DNA of 64,000 nt from Methylobacillus flagellatus (GCF_005502435.1 NZ_SCOU01000001.1:682001-746000), one strand, 5' to 3'. Counted from the stretch's first letter, positions 7,753-16,783 are shown. Notes: a model not told the origin generated them from the sequence alone. Numbers and translations are program-made.

Positions 7753-7759
7753 ACCTAAC
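7753..7759 (-). other. Integron core site (GTTAGGT on minus strand)
   Basis: Seven-base core matching GTTRRRY, 17 nt before the start codon of the exported cassette protein and in the orientation expected for the recombination point at a cassette's 5' end. Upstream on the minus strand is an AT-rich stretch (7760-7860) with a small hairpin TTTGACG/CGTCAAA (about 7779-7802). No attI or integrase could be recognised there. Confidence 0.5.
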
Positions 7760-7861
7760 GTAAAGTAGACATCCTATTTGACGACTTATAAACCGTCAAA
7801 ATAAACTTTAAAAGTTTAGTATTTGATATCAATTTAATTTTAATCATACGACTAAATTATT

Positions 7862-8059
7862 TTAGTACGTCCTAATTTTCCGTAGAAAATCAATCAATAT
7901 CGGCGGTGCCCACGTTGCTTGATCAAGACCGGTAGGGCGCTCACGCTTGCGGTACGCCGTATGAATAATATCCAGTACTTCGTCCATCTTCATCAACCGA
8001 AACACGCATCTCAACACCAACTCAATCTTAGGGGTAAATGCTTTGGTTTGTTTACTCAT
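7862..8059 (-). CDS. Small hypothetical protein between inverted repeats
   Basis: 65-residue ORF starting MSKQTKAFTPKIELVLRC and ending in PILIDFLRKIRTY. The ATG at 8057-8059 is preceded by AAGGAAG at suitable spacing; a longer frame to 8113 would start inside the right-hand inverted repeat and is rejected. The protein is rich in Lys/Arg/Leu with no signal peptide or recognised motif. Two inverted-repeat pairs relate its 3' part to the sequence upstream of it, so the ORF may belong to a small repeat-bounded element. It could also be non-coding; no homologue is known to me. Confidence 0.4.
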   Translation of the reverse strand: MSKQTKAFTPKIELVLRCVFRLMKMDEVLDIIHTAYRKRERPTGLDQATWAPPILIDFLRKIRTY

Positions 8060-8139
8060 TTCGTGCACTTCCTTGCGGCGTACCGCAAGCGGGTAGGCCC
8101 TACTAAGCTGCAACGCACCACAGGCAGATACGCCCTACC
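7931..8139. repeat. Nested inverted repeats, REP/MITE-like
   Basis: The 16-base CGCTTGCGGTACGCCG (7944-7959) is exactly complementary to CGGCGTACCGCAAGCG (8076-8091). Outside it GGTAGGGCG (7931-7939) pairs with CGCCCTACC (8131-8139). The right arm also contains local palindromes, TTGCGG/CCGCAA around CGTA and GTAGGCCCTAC. The arms enclose about 115 nt, including the start and much of a small ORF. The pattern resembles a pair of REP sequences or a miniature transposable element. Confidence 0.6.
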
Positions 8140-8216
8140 GACCTGATAGTTTGCCACCGCGCTGTAAAGCCCGAGGTTTCAGCAGCAGTGGTAGCAACAT
8201 CATGCTGCCCTGAACA

Positions 8217-9557
8217 TCAGCCCCGCTCAAACCAGGCGATCGATTCCACATGTGCGGTGTGCGGGAACATATTGATCACGCCCGCCGCGCGCAGTCGGTA
8301 ACCTTTGAGGTTGACCAGCACCCCCGCGTCGCGCGCCAGTGTGGAGGGGTTGCAGGATACGTAGACGATGCGCTCAGGGCCCCACAGGGCTTGCGGCACG
8401 CCCTCTTCGTTCACGGCGTCCGGCAGGGATTTGACCAGGTCAAGCGCGCCGTCACGCGGCGGGTCGATCAACCACTTGTCGAAGCTACCCAGCGATTGCA
8501 GCAGCTCGGGCGTCATCTTGAACAGGTCGGCCTCGCGGAACTCGATCTGGCCAGCCAGCCCGTTCAGCGCTGCGCTTTCCACGGCACGCGCCACCAGACT
8601 GGCGGAGCCTTCCATGCCCAGCACACTGGCACCACTGCGTGCGATGGGTAAAGTGAAGTTGCCTAATCCGCAGAAAAAGTCGGCGATGCGTTCATTTTTT
8701 TGCGGATCCAGCAATTGCATGGCGCGACGCAGCATCACGCGGTTGATGTGCGGGTTGACTTGCGTGAACTCGGTGGGCTTGAACGGGTAAGTCAGCGCAT
8801 ATTCCGGCAGCGAATAACTCAGCCCCGGCCCATCCAGCGGGTAGAACGGTTTGACCGTGTCCGGGCCTTTGCTCTGGGTCCAGATCTGTACGCCGTGTTC
8901 ATCGGCAAACGCCTTGAGGTGCGGGGTGTCTTGCGGCTGCAGGGCTTCCAGGATGCGCAGCACCAGTACGGTGGCATGTTCGCCCACGGCCACTTCGATC
9001 TGCGGTAGCTGATCGATGACGCTGAGTTTGGCCACCAACTGCTGCAAAGGCACGATCAAAGCCGATATCTTGGGTGGCAGCACTTCGCAGCTGTCCATGT
9101 GCGCCACATAACTGCTGGCCTTTTCGTTGAAGCCGACCAGCACACCGCCCTTCTTGGGCACATGCCGCACGCGCAGACGGGCTTTGTGGCGGTAGCCCCA
9201 GGCCGGGCCGTAGATGGGCGGCATCATGGTCTCTGGCCTTACACGGCCGATATGCCACATATCCGCTTCCAGCAAGCGCTGCTTGGCGGCCACCTGGCCG
9301 CTGAAGTCCAGATGTTGCAGGGCACAGCCGCCGCACATGCCGAAGTGTTTGCATTTGGGCTTGGTGCGCAGGCCGGAGGGCGTGAGCACATCCACCACAT
9401 TGGCCACTTCGTAGCTTTTTTTGTTGCGGTGGGATTTGAAGGTGACGGTTTCGCCGATCAGCGCGCCATCGATGAAGATGGTCTTGCCATCCACATGGGC
9501 GACGCCACGGCCTTCCTGGTCCAGGGATTCAATTTGAGCGATAGGGAGCGTTTGCAT
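8217..9557 (-). CDS. rlmD: 23S rRNA (uracil-1939-C5)-methyltransferase RlmD
   Basis: SAM-dependent RNA methyltransferase making m5U1939 in 23S rRNA, 446 residues, normal length. Three domains can be seen. An N-terminal TRAM domain ([20 protein letters not shown]) is followed by a 4Fe-4S cluster motif [14 protein letters not shown] near residue 70. The C-terminal methyltransferase domain has [12 protein letters not shown], the SAM site [14 protein letters not shown], the [10 protein letters not shown] motif and the catalytic cysteine in [12 protein letters not shown]. It is a core chromosomal gene bordering the accessory island on its 3' side and transcribed toward it. Confidence 0.97.
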   Translation of the reverse strand: MQTLPIAQIESLDQEGRGVAHVDGKTIFIDGALIGETVTFKSHRNKKSYEVANVVDVLTPSGLRTKPKCKHFGMCGGCALQHLDFSGQVAAKQRLLEADMWHIGRVRPETMMPPIYGPAWGYRHKARLRVRHVPKKGGVLVGFNEKASSYVAHMDSCEVLPPKISALIVPLQQLVAKLSVIDQLPQIEVAVGEHATVLVLRILEALQPQDTPHLKAFADEHGVQIWTQSKGPDTVKPFYPLDGPGLSYSLPEYALTYPFKPTEFTQVNPHINRVMLRRAMQLLDPQKNERIADFFCGLGNFTLPIARSGASVLGMEGSASLVARAVESAALNGLAGQIEFREADLFKMTPELLQSLGSFDKWLIDPPRDGALDLVKSLPDAVNEEGVPQALWGPERIVYVSCNPSTLARDAGVLVNLKGYRLRAAGVINMFPHTAHVESIAWFERG

Positions 9558-9729
9558 AAATGATCATCAGTGCACTGAATGTGCCGCCTTGGTGCATGGC
9601 AGCGCAACCCTCTGCCAGACTCGCCACAAAAGCAGCCCAACAGATTGATTATTCAATATAAAAATTAGCTTGTTCGCAAGGAACATTTATTGCATGCTGC
9701 TAGCACATCTTTATCGATGGCCAGACAAA

Positions 9730-10722
9730 ATGCAGCCGCAAGAATATCACAAGGCAGCACCCGCCCTGCGCCCCGGCACCAGTTTTCGCAACCAGAGCTC
9801 GGGCGATTTTGAACAGCAGGCCAGCCTGCTGAGCGGCTGGAATCAGGATTATGTGCAGCTCTCCTCCGGGGCGTTCAAAGGCTATGTCACCGAACTGCAT
9901 GTGCAAGGCATGCACCTGTTCCATGAATTCACCAGCCAGAGCCTGTTCCAGCACGGCCAGTTACCAGAATCCGTGATCGCCATCGGCGTGCCGCTGGCCT
10001 TGCAGAATGCCGGCATCTTCTGCGGTGCACCATGCAGCACCCAATCCCTGCACGTTTTTTCAGGCCGCAACGGCTTTGAATTCTATTCCCCCACCGGTCT
10101 GCTCATGGCCGGTATCGCGCTTGAGCGCCAGGAACTGCTGGCCTACATGGGCGAGGCAGGCGAACAGCAACTGAGCCGCGTGTGCCGCGACTCGCACCTG
10201 CTGCGCATGCCGGAGTCGCAACTGACCCCGCTGTGTGAGCTGATGACAGGCGCATTCGACATGCTGCGCAGCAACCCGGCGCTGATCCATCAACCGGTGG
10301 CCATGCAATCGCTCAAGCACCATGTGCTGCAACAGGTGGCCGCCGTGCTGGCGGGCGAAGCCAGCGACGAACATGCCACCAGCGCTGCCAGCAAATGCTG
10401 GAACATGCTGGGCGAGTCACGCCAGTTCGTGCAGCAGCATTACGACAGCCCGATCAGCGTGGCCGACCTGTGCCAGCACCTGGACATCAGCCGTCGCAGC
10501 CTGCAATACAGCTTTCAGCACTACCTGCACACCAACCCGGTGGCGTACCTGCGCGCCGAGCGCCTGAACGGCGTGCGCCGCATGCTGAAAACCGCCAACT
10601 CCGTTACCGAGGCCGCCGCGCATTGGGGCTTCTGGCACTTCGGGCATTTCTCGCAGGAATATAAAAAGATGTTCGGCGAACTGCCTTCCACCACCTTCAA
10701 GCGCTTGCGTAGCCTTAACTGA
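9730..10722 (+). CDS. AraC-family transcriptional regulator (EutR-like)
   Basis: 330-residue regulator. The C-terminal ~100 residues form an AraC/XylS DNA-binding domain: DSPISVADLCQHLDISRRSL as the first helix-turn-helix and EAAAHWGFWHFGHFSQEYKKMFGELPS as the signature region. The N-terminal ~200 residues are a ligand-binding domain without a strong signature. I chose the ATG at 9730 (MQPQEYHKAAP) because the preceding 20 residues in the longer frame look unconserved. Its organisation resembles EutR, and ethanolamine lyase genes start about 2 kb downstream, so control of ethanolamine use is plausible but inferred. Confidence 0.82.
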   Translation: MQPQEYHKAAPALRPGTSFRNQSSGDFEQQASLLSGWNQDYVQLSSGAFKGYVTELHVQGMHLFHEFTSQSLFQHGQLPESVIAIGVPLALQNAGIFCGAPCSTQSLHVFSGRNGFEFYSPTGLLMAGIALERQELLAYMGEAGEQQLSRVCRDSHLLRMPESQLTPLCELMTGAFDMLRSNPALIHQPVAMQSLKHHVLQQVAAVLAGEASDEHATSAASKCWNMLGESRQFVQQHYDSPISVADLCQHLDISRRSLQYSFQHYLHTNPVAYLRAERLNGVRRMLKTANSVTEAAAHWGFWHFGHFSQEYKKMFGELPSTTFKRLRSLN

Positions 10723-10768
10723 CAAGCGCCGCCTGGATTGATCTGCAAGGTCAGTTCGCCCGCTTCAG

Positions 10769-11623
10769 TCACCCGTTCAAACTGGCTGCAATCACCGAGG
10801 CATAGGCTGTTGTAGGGCGGCCGATCAACCGGCTCAACTGACGCCCATCGTCAAACAATGCGCCTTTGGCAGCCCCCGCATCGGAATCTGCCAACAGCGC
10901 AGCAAATGCGGGCGGCAAGCCTGCACCGGCCAGCGCATCCGCAAAAGCGGCTTGCGGTAGATCATGATAGCTCACGCGCTGACCAGCCTGGCGGGACAGC
11001 TCAGCGGCAAAATCAGCCAATGTGTAGGCCTCGTCACCCGCCAGCTCATAGATCAACCCTGCCTGACCCTCGCTGGCAATCACCGTGGCGGCAGCCTGTG
11101 CGTAATCGGCCCTGCTGGCGGAGGCGATCCTGCCTGCGCCAGCGCTGCCGATGAATGCGCCATGCGCCAAGGCAGGCTGGATGCTGGCGGCATAGTTTTC
11201 CGTATACCAGCCATTACGCAGCAACACGAACGGGATGCCAGAAGCCTTGAGCGCCTGCTCCGTCGCCACATGCTCGCTGGCCAGCGCAAGCGGTGTCGTG
11301 TCGGCCCGCAACAGGCTGGTATAGGCCAGCAAGCTCACACCTGCCCGCTGAGCCGCAGCTATCACCGCCTGATGCTGCGCCACCCGGCTGCCAACTTCAC
11401 TGGAGGAGATCAGCAGCACTTTGCTCGCCCCGTTGAACGCTGCATCCAGCGTATCAGGCCGGTTGTAATCAGCCTGCCTCACCTGCACACCCAAAGCGGC
11501 GATATCCTGCGCTTTTTCCGGGCTGCGCACGGCGGCCACGATCTGTGTTGCTGGTATTTTTTCAAGCAGGGACTGGATGACCAGACGGCCTAATTGCCCA
11601 TTCGCACCTGTGATCACGATCAT
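10769..11623 (-). CDS. qorB: QorB-like NmrA-family NAD(P)H:quinone oxidoreductase
   Basis: 284-residue Rossmann-fold protein very similar along its length to E. coli QorB (YtfG), which reduces quinones with NADPH. It begins with the nucleotide-binding loop ITGANGQLGRLVI. QADYNRPDTLDAAF, KVLLISSSEVG, LLRNGWYTENY and LADSDAGAAKGALFDDG follow, all characteristic of the family. It is divergent from an HxlR-type regulator with a palindrome in the shared intergenic region, matching the ytfG/ytfH arrangement. Likely induced by quinone or electrophile stress. Confidence 0.9.
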   Translation of the reverse strand: MIVITGANGQLGRLVIQSLLEKIPATQIVAAVRSPEKAQDIAALGVQVRQADYNRPDTLDAAFNGASKVLLISSSEVGSRVAQHQAVIAAAQRAGVSLLAYTSLLRADTTPLALASEHVATEQALKASGIPFVLLRNGWYTENYAASIQPALAHGAFIGSAGAGRIASASRADYAQAAATVIASEGQAGLIYELAGDEAYTLADFAAELSRQAGQRVSYHDLPQAAFADALAGAGLPPAFAALLADSDAGAAKGALFDDGRQLSRLIGRPTTAYASVIAASLNG

Positions 11624-11670
11624 TTTTTTCTCCTTTGTAAAATGAGCAGTGACGATAACTGATACACTTA

Positions 11671-11694
11671 CTTTTTGTAAGTACGTACAAAAAG
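11671..11694. promoter_or_regulatory. Palindromic operator between qorB and the HxlR gene
   Basis: CTTTTTGTA (11671-11679) and its exact complement TACAAAAAG (11686-11694) are separated by AGTACG, giving a 24-bp near-perfect palindrome about 10 nt before the regulator start and 48 nt before qorB on the other strand. HxlR-family repressors bind such sites in divergent promoters of reductase genes, so it is the expected operator for both genes. Confidence 0.65.
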
Positions 11695-11703
11695 GTTAGT
11701 GTG

Positions 11704-12150
11704 ATGATAAGAATCACGGATGGAATCATGGATGGAATGAGCGCCTCTTCGGACCAGTCTGCATCGCTGGCCTCGGCCCTGCAGCGCGGAGCGTTGTTTG
11801 CTGCCAACTGCCCGTCCAGGACCGTGTTCAAGCACGTGACCAGCCTGTGGGGCGTGCTGGTACTGATCGTTCTACTGGCGGGCACGCACCGCTTCAGCGA
11901 GATCCGCAGAAAAGTGAACGGCGTAAGTGAGAAGATGCTGGCGCAGACCTTGCAAAATCTGGAGGCGGATGGGTTTGTGCTGCGCAAGGTTTACCCGGTG
12001 GTGCCACCGCATGTGGAGTACACGCTGACAGCGCTGGGAGAAGAAACGGCCAGGCATGTGAACGCGCTGGCCGAGTTGATAGAACGCAGTTACCCACAGA
12101 TCGCGGCCCTGCAAAACGCTCAGCAGGCTAGCGAAAGCGCGTCCCGCTGA
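11704..12150 (+). CDS. HxlR-family transcriptional regulator (YtfH/QorR-like)
   Basis: Winged-helix regulator of about 148 residues. The conserved cysteine and following block NCPSRTVFKHVTSLWGVLVL is the family signature; in HxlR proteins this Cys commonly senses electrophiles or redox stress. FSEIRRKVNGVSEKMLAQTL and YPVVPPHVEYTLTALGEE form the recognition helix and wing. An internal ATG at 11737 (MSASSDQS) is an equally plausible start and would remove a poorly conserved leader. It is divergent from qorB and probably represses it and itself. Confidence 0.88.
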   Translation: MIRITDGIMDGMSASSDQSASLASALQRGALFAANCPSRTVFKHVTSLWGVLVLIVLLAGTHRFSEIRRKVNGVSEKMLAQTLQNLEADGFVLRKVYPVVPPHVEYTLTALGEETARHVNALAELIERSYPQIAALQNAQQASESASR

Positions 12151-12171
12151 TGGTTTAAGCTGCGCCGCTTT

Positions 12172-12194
12172 TGAGCATCATGAGTTGATGCTCA
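12172..12194. terminator. Hairpin between convergent regulator and eutC genes
   Basis: TGAGCATCA (12172-12180) and TGATGCTCA (12186-12194) form a 9-bp stem with a 5-nt loop between the stop codons of the plus-strand HxlR gene and minus-strand eutC. On the plus strand it has no T-run, so it may act as an mRNA end-stabilising or weak bidirectional terminator structure. Confidence 0.45.
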
Positions 12195-12197
12195 CCC

Positions 12198-12968
12198 TCA
12201 CTTGATCTGCAAGGACCCGGCGACCTCTTTCATATCGCTCTCATCCTTGAGCGCGACGCCGGATACTTTCAGGCGCACCGCCTCACGGGCCAGCCACAGC
12301 AGCTTGTGCGCCGCGGCCGCATAGTCCAGACCTTCTGGCCGCACATTGGAGATGCAGTTGCGGTCAGCATCGCTGCAGGCAAGCGTAGGAGCATAGGTGA
12401 GGTAGATGCCCAGGCTGTCGGGGGAACTCAAGCCAGGACGTTCCCCGATCAGCATCACCACCATGCGCGCCTTGAGCGTAACGGCGATCTCGTCGGCGAT
12501 GGCCACACGGGCCTGACCGGCGATCACCACCGGCCCCAGCGTCCAATGTTCCGGCAGGCGCTGCACCAGTTGCTCCAGCAAAGGCGGCACATGGCGCTCC
12601 ACCGCCAGCGAAGACAAGCCATCGCCGACCACCACCAACAGATCCACAGGCGCAGCCATGCTGGCCTGCAGCGTTTGCAAGCTGTCCGCACTCAAGCGAC
12701 GGCCCTGATCCGGGCGCAGCAGATAGCTGTGACGGTCTGCGGCGCGGCTGTGAACTTGCACGGTGGGCAAACCTTGTGCTTCGATCTGTGTGGCAAGTTT
12801 GGCCACATCCAGCGGCAGATGCACGGCATCGCGTGCCATGGCATGCGCCAGGCCGAAATCCAGCACTTCTTTGGTAGGCAGGCTGCTGCCGACACGGCCC
12901 AGCGCGATGCGCGCACGCGTGTGACGGCGCAGTTGCTGCCAGGGGTCTGGAGACAGGGCGTCGCTCAT
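12198..12968 (-). CDS. eutC: Ethanolamine ammonia-lyase small subunit
   Basis: Light chain of the adenosylcobalamin-dependent lyase converting ethanolamine to acetaldehyde and ammonia, 256 residues. Conserved blocks are [87 protein letters not shown] and [25 protein letters not shown]. The ATG at 12966-12968 overlaps the eutB stop by 4 nt, giving coupled synthesis of the two subunits. An apparently longer frame to 13280 is an artefact lying inside eutB. Confidence 0.96.
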   Translation of the reverse strand: MSDALSPDPWQQLRRHTRARIALGRVGSSLPTKEVLDFGLAHAMARDAVHLPLDVAKLATQIEAQGLPTVQVHSRAADRHSYLLRPDQGRRLSADSLQTLQASMAAPVDLLVVVGDGLSSLAVERHVPPLLEQLVQRLPEHWTLGPVVIAGQARVAIADEIAVTLKARMVVMLIGERPGLSSPDSLGIYLTYAPTLACSDADRNCISNVRPEGLDYAAAAHKLLWLAREAVRLKVSGVALKDESDMKEVAGSLQIK

Positions 12969-14362
12969 GCGGCCACCAGCAAGTGACGCGGCATGTTCTG
13001 CAACATGGCATGCTGGCCGGTGACCGGCTGCACACGCCCCTGTGCATCCATGATGTTCATCTGCATCAGCCATTGTTCGAACTCCGGCGCGGGTTTCAAA
13101 CCCAGCACCTTGCGCAGGTACAGCGCGTCGTGGAAGGAGGTGGTCTGATAGTTGAGCATGATGTCGTCGGCACCGGGGATGCCCATGATAAAGGTGATGC
13201 CCGCCGTGGCCAGCAGGGTCATCAAGGTGTCCATATCGTCCTGATCGGCTTCGGCATGGTTGGTGTAGCACACGTCGCAACCCAGCGGCAGGCCCAGCAA
13301 CTTGCCACAGAAATGGTCTTCCAGCCCGGCACGGATGATCTGCTTGCCGTCATACAGGTATTCCGGGCCGATGAAGCCGACCACGGTGTTGCTGAGCAGC
13401 GGTTTGAAATGTCGTGCCACCGCATAGGCGCGGGTTTCTATGGTCTGCTGGTCCACCCCGAAATTGGCATTGGCGGACAAGGCCGAGCCCTGCCCGGTTT
13501 CAAAGTACATGACGTTGTGCCCGACCGTGCCGCGCTTGAGTGACAGCGCCGCCTCGTAGGCCTCCTTGAGGATGCCAAGGTTGATGCCGAAACTGTGGTT
13601 GGCTTTTTCGCTACCGGCGATGGACTGGAACACCAGATCGACCGGCGCGCCCTTCTCCATCACCTGGATCTGGTTGGTCACATGGGTGAGCACGCAGGAT
13701 TGCGTGGGGATGGCGTACTGGCTTATGACTTCGTCCACCAGATGATACAAATCCATCAGCGCCGGGATGCTGTCGGTGGCCGGGTTGATGCCGATCACCG
13801 CATCGCCGGAGCCATACAGCAGGCCATCCAGCATGGAAGCGGCGATGCCGCGCGCATCGTCAGTCGGGTGATTGGGTTGCAAGCGCACGGACAGGCGTCC
13901 GGCCAGGCCTATGGTGTTACGGAAGGCGGTGGTGATCTGGCACTTTTTCGCCACCAGGATCAAATCCTGATTGCGCATCAGCTTGCTGACCGCTGCGGCC
14001 ATCTCTGGCGTAACGCCGGGTGCCACGCGCGTCAGGGTGGCGCTGTCTGTGCTGTCTAGCAACAGCCAGTCGCGGAAATCACCCACAGTAAGATGGCTGA
14101 TGGTGGCGAACGCCTGGGCATCGTGGCTATCCACGATCAGCCGCGTCACTTCGTCGCTCTCGTAAGGGATGATGGGGGTATCGAGGATGTGCTTGAGCGG
14201 AATGTCCGCCAGACACAGGCGCGCGGCCATGCGCTCGGCATAAGTCTCCGCCGCCACGCCCGCCAGGTAATCCCCGGAACGCGCCGGGGTGGCCTTGGCC
14301 AGCACCTCTTTCAAGTCCTTGAACTGGTAGGTATGCACCCCTGCCGTCGCTTGATACTGCAT
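12965..14362 (-). CDS. eutB: Ethanolamine ammonia-lyase large subunit
   Basis: Heavy, catalytic chain of the B12-dependent ethanolamine ammonia-lyase, 465 residues. Recognisable segments include [20 protein letters not shown] at the N-terminus, [64 protein letters not shown] and [20 protein letters not shown]. It heads a eutBC pair. Shell protein, eutD, eutE, eutG and reactivase (eutA) genes are absent nearby, so the enzyme is probably cytosolic and used to obtain ammonia. Confidence 0.97.
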   Translation of the reverse strand: MQYQATAGVHTYQFKDLKEVLAKATPARSGDYLAGVAAETYAERMAARLCLADIPLKHILDTPIIPYESDEVTRLIVDSHDAQAFATISHLTVGDFRDWLLLDSTDSATLTRVAPGVTPEMAAAVSKLMRNQDLILVAKKCQITTAFRNTIGLAGRLSVRLQPNHPTDDARGIAASMLDGLLYGSGDAVIGINPATDSIPALMDLYHLVDEVISQYAIPTQSCVLTHVTNQIQVMEKGAPVDLVFQSIAGSEKANHSFGINLGILKEAYEAALSLKRGTVGHNVMYFETGQGSALSANANFGVDQQTIETRAYAVARHFKPLLSNTVVGFIGPEYLYDGKQIIRAGLEDHFCGKLLGLPLGCDVCYTNHAEADQDDMDTLMTLLATAGITFIMGIPGADDIMLNYQTTSFHDALYLRKVLGLKPAPEFEQWLMQMNIMDAQGRVQPVTGQHAMLQNMPRHLLVAA

Positions 14363-14380
14363 GTCATGCTCCTGCCTGCG

Positions 14381-14424
14381 TGGCCCTCAGCTGTTCTCGA
14401 TACAGAATAGAACAGTGAGGGCCA
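14381..14424. other. Long hairpin between ethanolamine permease and eutB
   Basis: Arms 14381-14397 and 14409-14424 (TGGCCCTCA.. and ..TGAGGGCCA) pair over about 16 bp with a single bulge and an 11-nt loop, just upstream of the eutB start on the minus strand. There is no T-run on the minus strand, so it is not an ordinary intrinsic terminator. A role in segmental mRNA stability or attenuation between the permease and lyase genes is possible. Confidence 0.5.
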
Positions 14425-14446
14425 TCCAACAATATTGCCTTAATGC

Positions 14447-15811
14447 TTACATACTCACGTGACGCTGATCCACCGCCGTATCACGCTGCTTCTGCGTGAA
14501 GTGGAAGTAGGCATAGGCGATCGCCATCAGTGCCAGGAACAGCAGCGCCAGCGTGAAGTTGAAGTAGATCATGGTCACCAGGCTGAGCACCGCCAGCACC
14601 AGCGCGATGATGGGGAACACCGGGTAGGCCACAGCCGTGAACGGACGTTCCAGGTTAGGCTCCTTCTTGCGCAACGAGAACAGGCTGAGCATGGACACGA
14701 TGTACAGCACAATGGCGCCGAACACTGCCATGGTGATCAGGTTGGCGGTCAACGTCATGCCACCGATCTGGATCAGGTCGTCACTGAGAATGGCGGCGAT
14801 GCCGACGATACCGCCCACGATCAATGCACGGTGCGGGGTTTTGAAACGTTCGTTGGTCTCGCCGAAATACTTAGGCATGTAACCGGCACGCGCCAGTGCA
14901 AAGATCTGCCGCGAGTAGCCGAGGATGATGCCGTGGAACGAAGCCACCAGACCGAACAGGCCTATCCACACCAGCATGTGCAGCCAGCCGCTGTGTTCAC
15001 CCACGATCATCTTCATGGCCTGAGGCAAGGGGTCGTTGATGTTGGACAGCACGCGCCAGTCACCTGCGCCACCGGCAAAGATCATCACACCCAGCGCCAG
15101 CGTCACCAGCGTCAGGATGCCCGCGATGTAAGCCTTGGGGATGGTCCGTTTCGGCTCCAGCGCTTCTTCTGCGGCCATGGCCACGCCTTCGATGGCGAGG
15201 AAGAACCAGATGGCGAACGGGATGGCCGCCACGATGCCGGTCAGCGCACCCATGGTGAATTCGTTGTCACCGGCCCAGCCGTGCGCCACGAAGTTGCTCA
15301 TGGAGAAGCCAGGCGCTACCACGCCCATGAACACCAGCAGCTCGATGATGGCGACCACGGTCACGAACAATTCAAAGTTGGCGGCGATACGCACGCCGAG
15401 GATGTTGAGCCCGATGAAGATGAAATATGCGCCTATGGCCATGGTCTTAGGGTCCACGCCCGGAAACTGCACATTGAGATAAGCGCCGATGGCCATGGCA
15501 ATGGCCGGTGGCGCGAACACGAACTCGATCAGCGTGGCAAACCCCGCCACGAACGCAGCTTTTTCGCCGAACGCTCGCCGTGCATAAGCAAACGGCCCGC
15601 CCGCATGCGGGATGGCCGTGGTCAATTCGGTAAAACTGAAGATGAAGGTGGTGTACATCAAGGCGATCAGCGCCGATGTCACCAGAAAACCCAAGGTACC
15701 GGCAGCAGCCCAGCCATAACTCCAGCCGAAATACTCGCCGGAGATCACCAGGCCGACCGCTAGGCCCCACAGGTGCCAGCCATTAAGAGACGACTTCAAG
15801 CTTGAACTCAT
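14447..15811 (-). CDS. Ethanolamine permease (APC superfamily)
   Basis: Twelve-span inner-membrane transporter, 454 residues, of the amino acid-polyamine-organocation superfamily. The N-terminal GLVISGEYFGWSYGWAAAG and the helix-1 GEYFGW motif, then HAGGPFAYARRAFGEKAAFVAGFAT, EGVAMAAEEALEPKRTIPKAYIAGI and ASFHGIILGYSRQIFALARAGYMP, are typical of the ethanolamine permease subfamily that accompanies EutBC in organisms without microcompartments. It lies just upstream of eutBC on the same strand with a long hairpin between, so it most probably supplies ethanolamine to the lyase. Confidence 0.93.
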   Translation of the reverse strand: MSSSLKSSLNGWHLWGLAVGLVISGEYFGWSYGWAAAGTLGFLVTSALIALMYTTFIFSFTELTTAIPHAGGPFAYARRAFGEKAAFVAGFATLIEFVFAPPAIAMAIGAYLNVQFPGVDPKTMAIGAYFIFIGLNILGVRIAANFELFVTVVAIIELLVFMGVVAPGFSMSNFVAHGWAGDNEFTMGALTGIVAAIPFAIWFFLAIEGVAMAAEEALEPKRTIPKAYIAGILTLVTLALGVMIFAGGAGDWRVLSNINDPLPQAMKMIVGEHSGWLHMLVWIGLFGLVASFHGIILGYSRQIFALARAGYMPKYFGETNERFKTPHRALIVGGIVGIAAILSDDLIQIGGMTLTANLITMAVFGAIVLYIVSMLSLFSLRKKEPNLERPFTAVAYPVFPIIALVLAVLSLVTMIYFNFTLALLFLALMAIAYAYFHFTQKQRDTAVDQRHVSM

Positions 15812-15872
15812 GATGTTCCCCAGAGAAGGTGTGAAGGGGGCACGACAGCGGCGCCGTCATGCCCCATGCGGC

Positions 15873-16754
15873 TTAGAATGCGCGCGAGATGGACACGAAG
15901 AAGGTGTCCTTGGCCACGTCCGAGGTGGACACGGTGTTACGCAGACTCAGGAAGTCCTTGTAGGCATCCGGCTCGTTGGTGCCGGAATAGGTACCCGCCA
16001 GCGACCAGCCACCCTTGAAGGATTTGGACACGCCCGCCTTGTAGTAGGTGATGTCCAGGCCGGTGGCATTGTTGATGACCTGACGACCCACCTGACCGAT
16101 GAGGGTCCAGCTAGGCATCACTTCATAGGCGCCGTTCAGTTCGTAGAAGTAGGAACCCTTGGTGCTGCCGGTCACGCCTGCGCTCGGGTCACCCGCAAAA
16201 CCGAAGCCCAGACCGGAGTTGTTGGTGTTCCAGCCGAAGTATTCAGTGAAGGTGATGCCGGTCTTGAAGGTCAGCCATTTGTAATTCAGGCTGCCATAGG
16301 CTTCGCCGGTGTTCAGACGGTTGGCGCGTGTGGTACCGGCCGGGAAGGCCGGTGGGTTGAAGCCGGAATCTTTCCAGTCTGCGCCAGGATACATATAGTA
16401 GATCGCGCCTACGTCGTAGTTGATCTCGGTCTTGGGGATGACACTGCGGAAACCGGCGTACAGGTCGGTTTCCAGGTTGGCACCTGGCAACCACTGGTCA
16501 GACACGTTGGAGGCGAAGAAGCCGCCATAGATACCGGATTTGTGCACCGCTTCCACGCTCATCTGCGCAGCAGGCTTGCCCCAGGTCTGCGATTGACCAC
16601 GGAAGATATAGTCACTTACGAAGGAGATGGTGGTCGGGAAGGTCCAGCTTGGCTCCGGTTCGGCCGCAGCGGCCTCCTCAGCCACGGACATCGCAGCGAA
16701 GCTCAGGCCGTAAGCGGCGAGCAAAGCACCCAGCAATTTCTTGTGTTTCATCAT
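15873..16754 (-). CDS. TorF-family putative outer-membrane porin
   Basis: 293 residues with a signal peptide (MMKHKKLLGALLAAYGLSFAAMSVAEEA) and a beta-barrel composition: alternating aromatic and glycine-rich strands such as ISFVSDYIFRGQSQTWGKPA, GIYGGFFASNVSDQW and a final aromatic residue in VSISRAF typical of outer-membrane barrels. The SDYIFRGQSQT opening is the recognisable motif of the TIGR02001/TorF family. It lies between the ethanolamine permease and allophanate hydrolase genes on the same strand, so it may allow entry of small nitrogen compounds; that is inferred from context. AGGGG ribosome-binding sequence precedes the start. Confidence 0.85.
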   Translation of the reverse strand: MMKHKKLLGALLAAYGLSFAAMSVAEEAAAAEPEPSWTFPTTISFVSDYIFRGQSQTWGKPAAQMSVEAVHKSGIYGGFFASNVSDQWLPGANLETDLYAGFRSVIPKTEINYDVGAIYYMYPGADWKDSGFNPPAFPAGTTRANRLNTGEAYGSLNYKWLTFKTGITFTEYFGWNTNNSGLGFGFAGDPSAGVTGSTKGSYFYELNGAYEVMPSWTLIGQVGRQVINNATGLDITYYKAGVSKSFKGGWSLAGTYSGTNEPDAYKDFLSLRNTVSTSDVAKDTFFVSISRAF

Positions 16755-16783
16755 GGTGATCCCCTAATTAAATTAAATGACGC

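Noticed and set aside
7862-8146. Integron integrase on the plus strand beside rlmD
   Set aside because: The plus-strand translation shows no tyrosine recombinase motif; no integrase could be recognised at the left island.
12969-13280. Extended N-terminus of the eutC frame
   Set aside because: It lies entirely inside eutB and has no similarity to EutC; the ATGA overlap start at 12968 is the natural one.
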